Part shown: piece after piece, positions 17,386 to 26,103 of the stretch
Position numbering within the stretch: the stretch's first letter is position 1
Layout of the letters: the number at the start of each line of letters is the position of its first letter
Origin: Chloroflexota bacterium
GTDB taxonomy: Bacteria > Chloroflexota > Dehalococcoidia > UBA2247 > RBG-13-53-26
Assembly: GCA_026389585.1 (NCBI GenBank)
Contig: JAPLHP010000011.1
Coordinates: forward strand, 1-42,483
DNA: 42,483 bases
Direction: 5' to 3'
Notes under the pieces: model-generated
The model's database searches: none
What the model saw: the letters and a program-made list of their open reading frames with translations, nothing else
Told to the model about the DNA's origin: nothing
Program-made: the position numbers and the translations under genes

Positions 17386-17592
17386 CTACTTCTTGTAGGG
17401 ATGCCTCCATTCCAGCTCTCCTGCATAGGCTGTGGCGAAAGCACCGACCGTGGCAATGTACACGCCCTCACGGATGGTGCCATCGTTGTCCTCTATATAG
17501 TACATGGTCTGGAAAATCAGCGCCAGTGCCAGGGCACTCAACAGAATCATGACTAGGCCCCATGCCCCGGGAGTGCCGCTCCGGGATAACAC
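17386..17592 (-). CDS. Small hypothetical membrane protein
   Basis: A 68-residue protein with one or two hydrophobic stretches (WGLVMILLSALALALIF and YIATVGAFATAYAG) and a basic end (WRHPYKK). A stop lies just upstream in frame, so the start must be the GTG at 17592 or the ATG 14 codons later; neither has a strong ribosome site. Opposite-strand frames here have no better claim. I do not recognise the family. Confidence 0.45.
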   Translation of the reverse strand: MLSRSGTPGAWGLVMILLSALALALIFQTMYYIEDNDGTIREGVYIATVGAFATAYAGELEWRHPYKK

Positions 17593-17651
17593 CAGCTGTC
17601 AAGACTCTTTAGAAATGACCTCCTTCTTGACTCAGTAGCGGCCCGAAAACG

Positions 17652-19220
17652 TTAATGGCTGGGCAATGCATAGCTTCCCGTGTTCCCTTGGTCACCGCCG
17701 GGCTCTTGCAGGCTGGCAAGCTTCGCTGGATATGCCTTGTTGAATTCTATCAGCTTCCGGATAGCTTGAGCCGCCCCTCTTAGTGTGAGGAAAAAGGGGA
17801 TTCTTTCTTTCAGACACAATTCCTGTATCGTCAATGATACCTGCCATGAAGCATTGGTGGCCATGGAGTGGAAAACCACGGCCATAGGCAGTTTGCATTC
17901 CATGACAGCAGCTAATGTTGGCTCCACAGTAGTTGCAACCCAATCACCCGCGGGAATGGGCGGCGTGTCGAAGGCAAAGTGAAATATTACCAGATCCAAT
18001 CCTTGCCAGTCCTCGATTGCCTCCAGGAAATCACCCCATCCTCTATCTCCCAGTGCCGCCGCCGCAACGGGGGATTCTTCCCCGGCAGGTGCGGGTTGTT
18101 CAACAAGAGAACGGTTCAGCAGTACTCCAACAAGGGGGAAAGCATCGATGGGGTTACAGAGCATACCGCCAGCCAGTGGGATGATCTCTTTCATTCTGTT
18201 TTCTGTCCCTGCTGGTATAGAGGGCAGTTTCAATCCAGCACGCTCCAGCTCATCTGTGGCGAGAACGCTGGCGCCGCCGCCGATACCCACGGCGCACGCA
18301 TTCAATCCCTGTGGCGGTTTCATACGCAGCAGTGCCACCAGTACATCTGCCATTTCCTCCACGCTGTAGACTCTGATGGCCCCGGTTTGCCTTAGAAGAC
18401 CCTCCCAGACACTGTCGGTCCCGGCGAGGGATCCGGTGTGGGAGGCAGTAGCCCTGCCCCCGCCCTCGGTATAACCGCCTTTGAATACTACAACAGGCTT
18501 CTTCGAAGCTGCCTTGGTGAGCGTTCTGACCAGGCGTCGACCGTCAGTGGTGCCTTCAATGTACGCGGCGATAACCCTGGTATTGGGGTCATCGGCCAGG
18601 TATTCCAGGAGGTCACACTCGTTGATATCGCAGGCGTTGCCATAGCTGATAGCTTTGCTGAAACGAAGTCCCCGCACAAGAGCGCTGCGGATGATGTATG
18701 CGGTATTGCCACCACTCTGGCAGAGAATCCCGAGAGGGCCACTCTCTCTGGGGAAGTCCATGGAGAAGTTTATCCCTGAATCGGGACAATAGATTCCCAT
18801 GCAATTGGGCCCAATGATGGGTATGCCGCTGCTGCGGGCGATCTCCAGCAACCTCTTCTGCAGATCAATACCTTGCGGCTCTCCTGTCTCAGCAAATCCG
18901 GCAGTATAGAGTTGCATCACCTTGACACCGGCGTCGCGACAGTCCTCCATCAACTTTGGGGTGTGTCGGGCAGGAATGCAGGAGATGACGTAATCCACAG
19001 GGCCAGGGACATCTTTCAAACTGGCGTACACGGGAAGCCTTCCGATGTGTCCTCCTTTGGGGTTTATGGGGTAGATTGGCCCCTTGAATCCCATTTTCAG
19101 AGGCGAATCGAGGTAGACCTGATTGAGCCATGTCCCATATGGGTCTGGGGAAAGACCGGCCACTGCTATCGATCGAGGGTGAAAGATGTACTCCAGACCT
19201 GGCTGGTTCATCATGATCAT
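17652..19220 (-). CDS. NDP-forming acyl-CoA synthetase, alpha subunit only
   Basis: This 522-residue paralogue of the gene at 15207 points towards it. The N-terminal CoA-binding domain reads YIFHPRSIAVAGLS, and the phosphohistidine motif SHTGSLAGTD is present with His261. The C-terminal third diverges more from the paralogue, which suggests different acyl groups or partners. There is no ATP-grasp domain and no beta-subunit gene nearby. It may share an operon with the PHP gene 16 bp upstream. Several ATGs at the start (MIMMNQ) leave a few codons of uncertainty; the ribosome site is weak. Confidence 0.85.
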   Translation of the reverse strand: MIMMNQPGLEYIFHPRSIAVAGLSPDPYGTWLNQVYLDSPLKMGFKGPIYPINPKGGHIGRLPVYASLKDVPGPVDYVISCIPARHTPKLMEDCRDAGVKVMQLYTAGFAETGEPQGIDLQKRLLEIARSSGIPIIGPNCMGIYCPDSGINFSMDFPRESGPLGILCQSGGNTAYIIRSALVRGLRFSKAISYGNACDINECDLLEYLADDPNTRVIAAYIEGTTDGRRLVRTLTKAASKKPVVVFKGGYTEGGGRATASHTGSLAGTDSVWEGLLRQTGAIRVYSVEEMADVLVALLRMKPPQGLNACAVGIGGGASVLATDELERAGLKLPSIPAGTENRMKEIIPLAGGMLCNPIDAFPLVGVLLNRSLVEQPAPAGEESPVAAAALGDRGWGDFLEAIEDWQGLDLVIFHFAFDTPPIPAGDWVATTVEPTLAAVMECKLPMAVVFHSMATNASWQVSLTIQELCLKERIPFFLTLRGAAQAIRKLIEFNKAYPAKLASLQEPGGDQGNTGSYALPSH

Positions 19221-19236
19221 TTCAGAAGTGGATAGG

Positions 19237-19785
19237 CTATGTTTGATTTACCCTGGCTCGGGCACAGAGCAAATCAATGTCGATCTCATTATGATATGTG
19301 CCGATATCTGCCAGTGAATGGGCATCGCTGTTGGTCAGCAGTACAAGGTCGTGCTTCTTGGCCAACTCCATTATCATCGTGTCATCCATCTCATCATCGT
19401 GTGCAGGGTTTCTGAATTCGATACCGTGAATAGTGCTATCTATATAAGAACCAAGGTTTCTGATACACGGGTGGCCGGGGTGGGCGATGAACCTGAAGGT
19501 GACATCGCCGGGAAGGTACAACTCCACTAGGTGAAACAGCGCCTTGTCAATCTTCAGGAATACCTTATCGATCTCCTTGCCGGGGATGATCAGGATCTCA
19601 TCATTGAAATAGCGATGGACTATTTCCTTCACTTCATAAGCGTAGGTATCGGTGTAATGCTCTGTGATGGCGATGCCGTCCAATCCCTGAGCTTTGACTG
19701 CGGAGACGATCTGCCTCACGATGTCTGGGGTCGGATGCGGACAGGCTGTTGCCTCGCGACAATGGGTATGCAGATCCAGCTTCAA
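19237..19785 (-). CDS. PHP-domain phosphoesterase-like protein
   Basis: A 182-residue metal-dependent PHP-fold protein. The usual metal ligands are visible: DLHTHC near the N-terminus, TEHYTD at about 41, AHPGHP at about 101 and the terminal NSDAHS block. Proteins of this size and kind act as histidinol-phosphatase-like or nucleic-acid phosphoesterases; the substrate is unknown. The start is a TTG at 19783-19785, because an in-frame TAG lies two codons upstream and no ATG fits. It is 16 bp ahead of the acyl-CoA synthetase gene and probably co-transcribed with it. Confidence 0.82.
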   Translation of the reverse strand: MKLDLHTHCREATACPHPTPDIVRQIVSAVKAQGLDGIAITEHYTDTYAYEVKEIVHRYFNDEILIIPGKEIDKVFLKIDKALFHLVELYLPGDVTFRFIAHPGHPCIRNLGSYIDSTIHGIEFRNPAHDDEMDDTMIMELAKKHDLVLLTNSDAHSLADIGTYHNEIDIDLLCARARVNQT

Positions 19786-19926
19786 ATGCTATACCTTACT
19801 CACTCTAGCATTGACCAAATAGATCACCTATCTTGTTCACAGCGCGATGTAATTGGGAGATCTGTTATTGGCCAGAGCGGCCATACAGGAAAGCCTTGGC
19901 TCTGGGATTGTGTTGGATGTGCCGAC

Positions 19927-20256
19927 CTACCAGATCTCTACCCGGGCGCCCGGGTATTTCTTCAGTAAAGACTGTGTGAGATTATTGCGGATCTCCTTGT
20001 CTTGGATGGTTTCCACTTCTGAAACTATTGGGGCGGTTCCCCCACCTCGCAATTGCCTTTTCACCAGAAATCCAGGGACCTGAATATAGCTCCAACTGGC
20101 TACGCCGCAGCAGGAGGCCTCAATGCACGCATCTCCTACAATGTAGAGTACCTCCCGGCCGTCATATGGTATGGTATGTTCCTCACGTGGTATGTAATAG
20201 CCGGATATTGAGCTCACTTCCTGGTTCAATTCGGGATGAGTGAATTCTGTTGTCAT
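19927..20256 (-). CDS. Conserved-looking hypothetical protein with a Cys-Cys motif
   Basis: A 109-residue soluble protein. A central segment (REVLYIVGDACIEASCCGV) has three cysteines and a beta-strand character, followed by a basic stretch (LVKRQLRGGG) and a C-terminal helix. GGAGG lies 7 nt before the ATG at 20256; the frame is open further upstream but without a ribosome site. No family is assigned. The ACIEASCCG cysteines might bind metal or form a redox pair, which is a guess. It is divergent from the CoA-transferase genes. Confidence 0.7.
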   Translation of the reverse strand: MTTEFTHPELNQEVSSISGYYIPREEHTIPYDGREVLYIVGDACIEASCCGVASWSYIQVPGFLVKRQLRGGGTAPIVSEVETIQDKEIRNNLTQSLLKKYPGARVEIW

Positions 20257-20532
20257 CTCTCTTCCTCCGGTTAACAGCCGTGAGATTATTATAACATACC
20301 CTATAGGCTGTAGCGGTTTTCCTCCCCGTTGGCTGGCGCATCTGACTATGGACATGGACAGTTTTCTATCTTCGGAAGGGCTGCTATGCCAGCTAACTTA
20401 AGTTGCTGTGAACTGTGGCAAAATGGATAATGCCAGCGGGTGACAGAATCCGAGAGATGCTATAGAATAGGTTGGCTACCAGAACCCCATAGTTGCTGTG
20501 TGCTCATGATGAAAATGAAAGGAGGTGTTACT

Positions 20533-21750
20533 ATGGCAGAGCAACAGGAAGGGGCATTGACTGGGTATCGTGTACTTGATCTGGCTGACAAGAAGGGTGG
20601 GTATTGTACCAAGCTGCTGGCAGATCTTGGAGCTGATGTGATCAAAGTCGAGAGCCCGGAAGGTGACCCCAGCCGGAGGATACCACCTTTCGCAGGTGAT
20701 GTCCCTCATATGGAGAAAAGCCTGCATTTTCTCTATCGGCATGCCAACAAGCGGGGAATTACCTTGAATATCGAGGACCCTGCTGGCAAGACGATTTTCA
20801 AGAAACTGGTTAAGAAAGCAGATGTACTGGTGGAGACATATCCACCAGGATATATGGCAAGCCTGGGACTGGACTATGAGGCACTGAAGAAGATAAACCC
20901 GGGCCTCATAATGGCAAGCATTACCGAGTTCGGTCAGACCGGCCCGTATAAGGACTGGAAGGGTTCTGCAATAGTTGACTATGCTATGAGCAACACGATG
21001 ATCACCAGCGGCTTCCAGGATGGGGCACCGATCAACCTGCCTGGCCTGGCATCGTATGATGCTGCTTCTCTGATAGCTGCCATACAAGTGGTTTTATCAC
21101 TCTATCTTCGCGGAAGCAAAGGACATGGTCAATACATTGATGTCTCTGTGCATGAATGCTCACGCATTGGCCTCTATCCCTGGATGCTGCCTATGTACTC
21201 GTATAACATCAACCCCGGCAGCCCGCCGCCACCCCCCGAGGGGCGCCTCGGCGCTGCAATATACCCCGTCTACCCCTGCAAGGACGGAATGATCCGGATT
21301 GTTGCCCTTACGCCGAGACAGTGGGATGCCCTGGTTAAAGTGCTTGATGAGCCTGAGGTATTAAAACTGCCTCAATGGCGCGAGTTTTACTATCGCATTG
21401 GGAATGCTGCCGATCTGTATGCTCTCATGATAGAGTTCACCATGAAATATACCATGCTCGAGCTGTTTGAGAGGGGGCATAATGAGGGTGTTCCTGTTGT
21501 GCCGATCTATGATGTAGGCGGGTTTGTCAACAGCCCTCAGACAAAGGCGAGGAAGTTCTTTGTTGACATGGATCATCCTGTGGTGGGCAAGTTCAAGTAC
21601 CCCGCCCCCCCCTATAAATGGACTGGTACATTCTGTGGCATGAGGCGTCCGGCCCCATGCCTGGGCCAGCATAACGAGGAGATCTATTACGGTGAGCTGG
21701 GTTTTTCCAAATATGATCTGGTCGCCCTCAGGCGTGCCGGGGTCGCGTAG
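20533..21750 (+). CDS. CaiB/BaiF family (type III) CoA-transferase
   Basis: A 405-residue class III CoA-transferase. The N-terminal GYRVLDLAD..GGYCTKLLADLGADVIKVE is the family start. The aspartate that forms the acyl anhydride is expected in GQYIDVSVHE, about residue 200. C-terminal features such as GMRRPAPCLGQHNEEI are also typical. It moves CoA between an acyl-CoA donor and a carboxylic acid in the cytoplasm; the substrates are unknown. The ATG at 20533 follows AAGGAGGTG at the right distance. It is first in a two-gene operon, 16 bp before a paralogue of the same length, so the two may form a heteromer. Confidence 0.93.
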   Translation: MAEQQEGALTGYRVLDLADKKGGYCTKLLADLGADVIKVESPEGDPSRRIPPFAGDVPHMEKSLHFLYRHANKRGITLNIEDPAGKTIFKKLVKKADVLVETYPPGYMASLGLDYEALKKINPGLIMASITEFGQTGPYKDWKGSAIVDYAMSNTMITSGFQDGAPINLPGLASYDAASLIAAIQVVLSLYLRGSKGHGQYIDVSVHECSRIGLYPWMLPMYSYNINPGSPPPPPEGRLGAAIYPVYPCKDGMIRIVALTPRQWDALVKVLDEPEVLKLPQWREFYYRIGNAADLYALMIEFTMKYTMLELFERGHNEGVPVVPIYDVGGFVNSPQTKARKFFVDMDHPVVGKFKYPAPPYKWTGTFCGMRRPAPCLGQHNEEIYYGELGFSKYDLVALRRAGVA

Positions 21751-21766
21751 GAAGGAGGTCAAGAAA

Positions 21767-22984
21767 ATGCCAAACACTCCTCTGGAAGGAATACGGGTTC
21801 TGAGTTTTAGCCAAGGTGCTGTAATACCTGATTTCGGCAAGATTCTCGGTGAGTTCGGAGCCGATGTCATCAAGATAGAGTCCAAAGAAGGCATGGATTT
21901 CATGAGGACTATTGGAGCGGATCCGAACAACATCGCTGGTTTCAATGAGTCGAACCGCAGTACGCGGAGTTTTGGGGTAAACCTGAAGAAGGAGGAGGGG
22001 AGGGAGATTGTCAGAAAGCTGATCAAGATGACTGACATCATAGGGGAAAACTTCCGCGGCGATGTTATGAAGAGCCATGACCTGGATTACGAGAATGTAC
22101 GCCGGATCAAACCCGATATCATCTACGTTAGCAGTCAGGGTTTTGGTCGTGGCGGACCATATGCCGATTACCAGGCTTATGGGCCTATGCTGGCGGCTGC
22201 CTCTGGTCTGCTGGCGCTCTGGGCTCATCCTACTGACCCCTACCCTGTAGGAGCCAATGTGCCGCTTCCCGACCATATGGCAAGCAAGCAGGCGGTGGTG
22301 GCGGCACTAGCTGCCCTCGACTACAGACGACGCACGGGGAAGGGGCAATTCATTGACATGTCTCAGGTAGAGATGGCAGCCGGCCTGATTGGGGAGGCTT
22401 GCCTAGACTATACCATAAACGGACGGGTTCAGAAGCCGGTGGGGAACCGCAGTCCTTATGCTGCGCCCTACGGCTGCTATCGTTGCAAGGGCAATGATGA
22501 GTGGTGTGCCGTCAGTGTGTTTACCAGTGACGAATGGGAGAAATTCTGTAAGGCGATCGGCAACCCATCCTGGACGAAGGATCACAAATTCGCTGACGTT
22601 GTCAGCCGATTGAGGAACGTTGATGAGCTGGATAAGCTGATTGGAGAATGGACTATTCAACATGGCCCTCGTGAAGTGATGAATGTTCTGCAATCTGCAG
22701 GAGTGGCAGCCGGTGTGTGCCAGCGGCCTGCCGACATTCTGGATGATCTGCAGCTTAAGTGGCTGAATGCCTTCGTAGAGATTGATCATCCCGTGTCAGG
22801 CAAGAGGATGTATCCGGCCATACCCTTCAGGATGTCAGAGGTGAAGCTGCCTCCGAGCAGGCCGGCACCGCTTCTTGGCCAGCACACTGCAGAGATTTGC
22901 CGTGAGCTGCTGAAAATGTCAGACGGCGAGATAGAGCAGCTAAAAGGGCAGGGCGCACTGGAGATTGCGGCCAAAGCCAAGTGA
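21767..22984 (+). CDS. CaiB/BaiF family (type III) CoA-transferase
   Basis: This second 405-residue class III CoA-transferase starts with GIRVLSFSQGAVIPDFGKIL and has the catalytic aspartate candidate in GQFIDMSQVE. The C-terminal RPAPLLGQHTAEI is the family ending. GGAGG lies about 8 nt before the ATG at 21767. Although the length equals that of the upstream gene, the sequences differ widely, so this is not a recent duplication. Joint work on one CoA-transfer step is likely from the 16-bp spacing. A hairpin at 23112 ends the operon. Confidence 0.93.
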   Translation: MPNTPLEGIRVLSFSQGAVIPDFGKILGEFGADVIKIESKEGMDFMRTIGADPNNIAGFNESNRSTRSFGVNLKKEEGREIVRKLIKMTDIIGENFRGDVMKSHDLDYENVRRIKPDIIYVSSQGFGRGGPYADYQAYGPMLAAASGLLALWAHPTDPYPVGANVPLPDHMASKQAVVAALAALDYRRRTGKGQFIDMSQVEMAAGLIGEACLDYTINGRVQKPVGNRSPYAAPYGCYRCKGNDEWCAVSVFTSDEWEKFCKAIGNPSWTKDHKFADVVSRLRNVDELDKLIGEWTIQHGPREVMNVLQSAGVAAGVCQRPADILDDLQLKWLNAFVEIDHPVSGKRMYPAIPFRMSEVKLPPSRPAPLLGQHTAEICRELLKMSDGEIEQLKGQGALEIAAKAK

Positions 22985-23111
22985 GATTCAAGGCCGTGAC
23001 GCGTATCTGAGGAGCAGGACTTCAGCTCTCAAGGATGGAGGGTTGATAAGGGATAAGACTCAGGTGAAGTAAGGACAATCTGCCCTCACCATTCTGCCGG
23101 TGAAATAAAAT

Positions 23112-23146
23112 GCGGTGCCAGCGATTAACATTGTTGCTGACACCGC
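23112..23146 (+). terminator. Terminator-like hairpin after the CoA-transferase operon
   Basis: GCGGTGCCAGC (23112-23122) pairs with GCTGACACCGC (23136-23146) with one mismatch across a 13-nt loop, followed by TACTTTTATG. The stretch 22985-23300 otherwise shows no gene. Confidence 0.6.
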
Positions 23147-23300
23147 TACTTTTATGTAAGTTATCTTCGGAAAATGTGCTCATGTGGCAACATCGGCCGT
23201 ATTAGTATGACCAGAATCACGCCTTGTCAATGACTGGGAAGCAATTCTGGAGAGGCAAGTCCTATATGTGGACACACAGTGGGCAGATCTAATTCAGTAA

Positions 23301-23687
23301 TCAGCTCGTACCCCTTTTGTTGCCCTTCCTGGCTTCAATACTGCGCAGTGAATCATCATCGAATCCAAAATGATGGGCTATCTCGTGGCGGACTACTCTT
23401 TGTACCTCTTCTGCGATCTCCTTCGTGGAACGGCATCTGGACTCAATTGGCTTTTGGAAAATGATGATCTTGTCCGGGAGCGCCATGCTATATGCCCTGG
23501 TGCGTTCGGTATGGGGGATCCCTTCGTAGAGACCCAATAGAGTCATGCCGGGGCCCAAATTGGCTAGTTGCCTGCGGGTAGGAGAGTCTTGTACTACCAC
23601 ATCGATGTTCTCCAGTTGACTCAGGAACTCCCCCGGCAGGTCGCCAACCGCCCTGGCTACCAGATCTTCAAACTCTGCTCTTTCCAA
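23301..23687 (-). CDS. Metallopeptidase family protein (minimal zincin, HExxH)
   Basis: A 128-residue protein of the small zincin-like metallopeptidase group (DUF1025-type). The C-terminal block VRHEIAHHFGFDDDSL contains HEIAH plus a third histidine and an aspartate, the family's zinc site. The rest (ERTRAYSMALPDKIIIFQ) matches the typical strand before the catalytic helix. The start is a TTG at 23685-23687, since an in-frame TAG precedes it directly. No signal peptide, so cytoplasmic. Substrate unknown; single gene. Confidence 0.85.
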   Translation of the reverse strand: MERAEFEDLVARAVGDLPGEFLSQLENIDVVVQDSPTRRQLANLGPGMTLLGLYEGIPHTERTRAYSMALPDKIIIFQKPIESRCRSTKEIAEEVQRVVRHEIAHHFGFDDDSLRSIEARKGNKRGTS

Positions 23688-23871
23688 CTAAGTTGTCTCT
23701 CCCATGGCCCAGCTGCTCTGTTGTGACACTACCCGGTTCGCTTCCTCCATCATGTTCCTTCAGCCTGGTCTAACCGGGCGGACTCTGATGACATTATAGC
23801 ATTGTGTGCTTATCTTGAATGCAGAGTCTGCTGCTTAGTTGCAAGAATAGGCCTCATCCCCTTTGTGAGGA

Positions 23872-23897
23872 GGAGACCCTTCGGCTTCGCTCAGGGT
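23872..23897. repeat. Dispersed 26-bp repeat, family 1 (copy 1)
   Basis: Begins GGAGACCC and ends CTCAGGGT, with a CCTTCGGCTTCGC core. It is identical over 26 bp to 27755-27780 on the same strand. Confidence 0.8.
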
Positions 23898-24086
23898 AAT
23901 AGCATGTAATTGGCTGGTGGCTGTCGGGTACCCTGACCCGACAGCCAGTTGTTTTGCACGAGCCGCAGGCCAGGTCGGGACTTGACACCCACATGGGGTC
24001 AGGGCACTCGTGGTTGATGGTCACGAAGGTATGGTAGATCAAGACAAAACTGCTGGCTGTTCTAGGACGAGGCTAAGGCTGGTTTC

Positions 24087-24108
24087 GGACAGAGCTAAAG
24101 CTCTGTCC
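24087..24108. repeat. Dispersed hairpin, family 2 (copy 1)
   Basis: GGACAGAGC, loop TAAA, GCTCTGTCC, then CTAC. A related hairpin with GGACAGACCT/AGGTCTGTCC lies at 27724-27745 and is also followed by CTAC. Could act as a terminator but recurs away from gene ends. Confidence 0.6.
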
Positions 24109-24263
24109 CTACAACTACACCTACACCCAACCCTACAACTACAACAAAGCCTATAACCGAGATTTGACTTAACACCGAATCAACCGTTGATCCGGGGGGA
24201 GTGCCTGGGGCAGGTCTGAAGACCTGCGCTACATTTGTGATGCCGACAGGCCGTGGGCGCCAC

Positions 24264-24291
24264 CTGGATTCCCGTTTGCACGGGAATCACA
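24264..24291. repeat. Dispersed 28-bp palindromic repeat, family 3 (copy 1)
   Basis: CTGGATTCCCGTTTGCACGG followed by GAATCACA. Related copies: 27475-27502, 39839-39866 and, inverted, 41831-41858. The ends CTGGATTC and GGAATGACA are conserved while the middle varies but keeps its self-complementarity. Confidence 0.75.
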
Positions 24292-24306
24292 TGGTGTGGG
24301 GCGGTT

Positions 24307-24327
24307 CGTCCTTCCGCAGAAGGATGG
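24307..24327. repeat. Dispersed hairpin, family 4 (copy 1)
   Basis: CGTCCTTCCGCAGAAGGATG. Related copies: 27543-27560, 27851-27874 and 41892-41912. The core CCTTCYGCRGAAGG is palindromic. Confidence 0.7.
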
Positions 24328-24445
24328 CTCGTAGCTGATAGCTGATGGCTGATTGTTCATGGCTCACAGCCTTGGTTGGCAAGGGGGCCAGATTATACGG
24401 GTATGTGACCAGGGGTTATGTTATTGACACAGGGACGATGGAAAA

Positions 24446-25057
24446 CTACCGCAGGGCTGAGCGAGATGCGCTGGGAGGCAGGTTTGTTCCAAAGAGGGCG
24501 GTCTCCACGAGGTAACAGATAATATGCCCGGCAACGATGTGGGCTTCCTGGACCCGCGGTGTGTCAGTTGAGGGAATCGAGAGGACGTATTCGGCAATTT
24601 CCTTGAGCTTACCTCCCTGGCCGGTAAGAGCTACAGTGACAGCACCATTTTTCTTTGCTTCCTCTATTGCCTTGATGACATTGGGGGAGTTGCCACTGGT
24701 GCTAATGCCGATGACTACGTCACCTTTGTTCAGCAGCCCCCGGAGTTGTCTGGCGAAGACCTCGTCATAGCCAAAGTCGTTGGCAATGGCAGTCAGGGAA
24801 GAGGTGTTGGTGGTGAGTGCGATGGCTGGTAAGGGATCCCGATAGAGGGTGAATTTGCCAGCCAGCTCACAGGCGATGTGCTCGGCATCAGCAGCGCTGC
24901 CACCATTCCCGAAAAGAAGCACTTTGTTGCCGCGGCGGAAGGCCTCAACCATTTGGGTGGCTATCTTAATGATGGTGCCTGCCCGGGTGATCAGGTCTTT
25001 CTGCAGAACAACGCTGTCCTCGATTTGCTTTATTACTACATCCGTCTTGTTTTCCAT
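24446..25057 (-). CDS. gmhA: D-sedoheptulose-7-phosphate isomerase (GmhA)
   Basis: A 203-residue SIS-domain isomerase that converts sedoheptulose 7-phosphate to D-glycero-D-manno-heptose 7-phosphate, the first step of heptose-nucleotide synthesis. LLFGNGGSAADAEHIACELAGKF and VVIGISTSGNSPNVIKA are GmhA hallmarks; ALTGQGGKL and QEAHIVAGHIICYLVE complete the active site. It is the last gene of a four-gene operon, 5 bp after the heptose kinase, with GAGGA about 10 nt before the ATG. The operon also has a second, more divergent SIS isomerase at 26673-27260. Confidence 0.92.
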   Translation of the reverse strand: MENKTDVVIKQIEDSVVLQKDLITRAGTIIKIATQMVEAFRRGNKVLLFGNGGSAADAEHIACELAGKFTLYRDPLPAIALTTNTSSLTAIANDFGYDEVFARQLRGLLNKGDVVIGISTSGNSPNVIKAIEEAKKNGAVTVALTGQGGKLKEIAEYVLSIPSTDTPRVQEAHIVAGHIICYLVETALFGTNLPPSASRSALR

Positions 25058-25062
25058 GGTTT

Positions 25063-26076
25063 TCAGTCCTCGCTGACCTCCCAGCTTTGCATGCCACGGA
25101 GGTCGAAAGCAAAGCCAACGATCTTGCCGCCAGCTTGCTCCAGCTTCTCAGCCACAACGTGCCACTTGTCAAATTCGCAGAGGAAAAGTAGGTAACCACC
25201 ACCTCCTGCTCCCAGCAACTTACCACCTATAGCCCCACTTTGTCTGGCCAATTCGTAAAGCTTGTCGATGCGATCATCTGTTATCTTTCCAGAGAACTGC
25301 TTCTTGCAGCACCAGGCATCGTGCAATAGAAGCCCAAATTCGTTGATTCTTCCCAGGAGAAGGGAATTCTTCATGCGATAGGCCAGTTCCTTCGTTTCCT
25401 GTAGGGCTTGAACCACCTTCTCCTTCTTCTCAATGTAAGCAGTTACCTGGTCATGGAGAATACCAGCAGAGACTCTAGTCCCTCCGGTGTAACAAATCAT
25501 CAACCGATACTGAAGCTCATTGATGGTATCCCAGTCTATCCGCAGCGGATTGACTATGGTTGTCTTGCCGAGAAACTCGATAAAGTTAAATCCGCCGAAT
25601 GTAGCTGCATACTGATCCTGTCTTCCTCCTTTAATGCCGGCTTCATCCCGTTCGATGCGGTAAGCCATCTCGGCAATATCATAATCTGTGAGGGGCAGTT
25701 TGAGCCACTGTGTGAAAGCACCGACAATGGCCACTACCAGCGCCGAAGAGGTTCCCAGGCCTGAGCCCGGTGGCGAATCGCTGTGCAGGAAAAGGTCGAA
25801 ACCAGTCTTCACGTCCATGGTACGGATAGCCGCTTTAACTAAATCCAGCTTGCCGTCGTACTTCAATTCACCGTTGATCTGGTATCTGGCAACGAGGTCG
25901 TAGTCCAGGGATTTGACGTTGATGGAGTCATCATCACGCCCCACCAGTGTGCAATAGGCATATTTATCAATGGTGGTACTGAGGACTGCGCCCCCCTTTT
26001 CTTCCGGATAAGGGGGAACGTCGGTGCCACCGCCGCCGAAGCTAATCCTCAAAGGTGCCCTGCTTCTAATGATCAT
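25063..26076 (-). CDS. hddA: D-glycero-alpha-D-manno-heptose 7-phosphate kinase (HddA-type GHMP kinase)
   Basis: A 337-residue GHMP kinase. The N-terminal RAPLRISFGGGGTD is the HddA/FucK-like start, the ATP loop is PPGSGLGTSSALVV (about 107-120) and the C-terminal GAGGGGYLLFLC is GHMP motif 3. HddA phosphorylates heptose 7-phosphate at C1 to the alpha 1,7-bisphosphate, the route to GDP-heptose used for S-layer and capsule glycans. Flanked by gmhB and gmhA, which supports the assignment over fucose/galactokinase-like relatives. No nucleotidyltransferase (HddC) is present here. Confidence 0.9.
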   Translation of the reverse strand: MIIRSRAPLRISFGGGGTDVPPYPEEKGGAVLSTTIDKYAYCTLVGRDDDSINVKSLDYDLVARYQINGELKYDGKLDLVKAAIRTMDVKTGFDLFLHSDSPPGSGLGTSSALVVAIVGAFTQWLKLPLTDYDIAEMAYRIERDEAGIKGGRQDQYAATFGGFNFIEFLGKTTIVNPLRIDWDTINELQYRLMICYTGGTRVSAGILHDQVTAYIEKKEKVVQALQETKELAYRMKNSLLLGRINEFGLLLHDAWCCKKQFSGKITDDRIDKLYELARQSGAIGGKLLGAGGGGYLLFLCEFDKWHVVAEKLEQAGGKIVGFAFDLRGMQSWEVSED

Positions 26077-26103
26077 GATGGCGGTCCCTTATTTGCCTCT
26101 CAC

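Larger units (their letters stand above)
23688..24445. other. Long intergenic region made of dispersed repeats
   Basis: No gene is supported in these 758 bases. It contains at least four repeat types that recur elsewhere in the window (annotated separately), a run of imperfect CTACAACTACA units at about 24109-24145, and a tail resembling GCTCATAGCTCATGG-type repeats (about 24325-24370). A matching set lies on the other side of the heptose operon. Confidence 0.7.

Noticed and set aside
24109-24145. CTACAACTACA-like repeats considered as a CRISPR array or minisatellite
   Set aside because: The units are short, imperfect and have no unique spacers; no cas gene is in the window.
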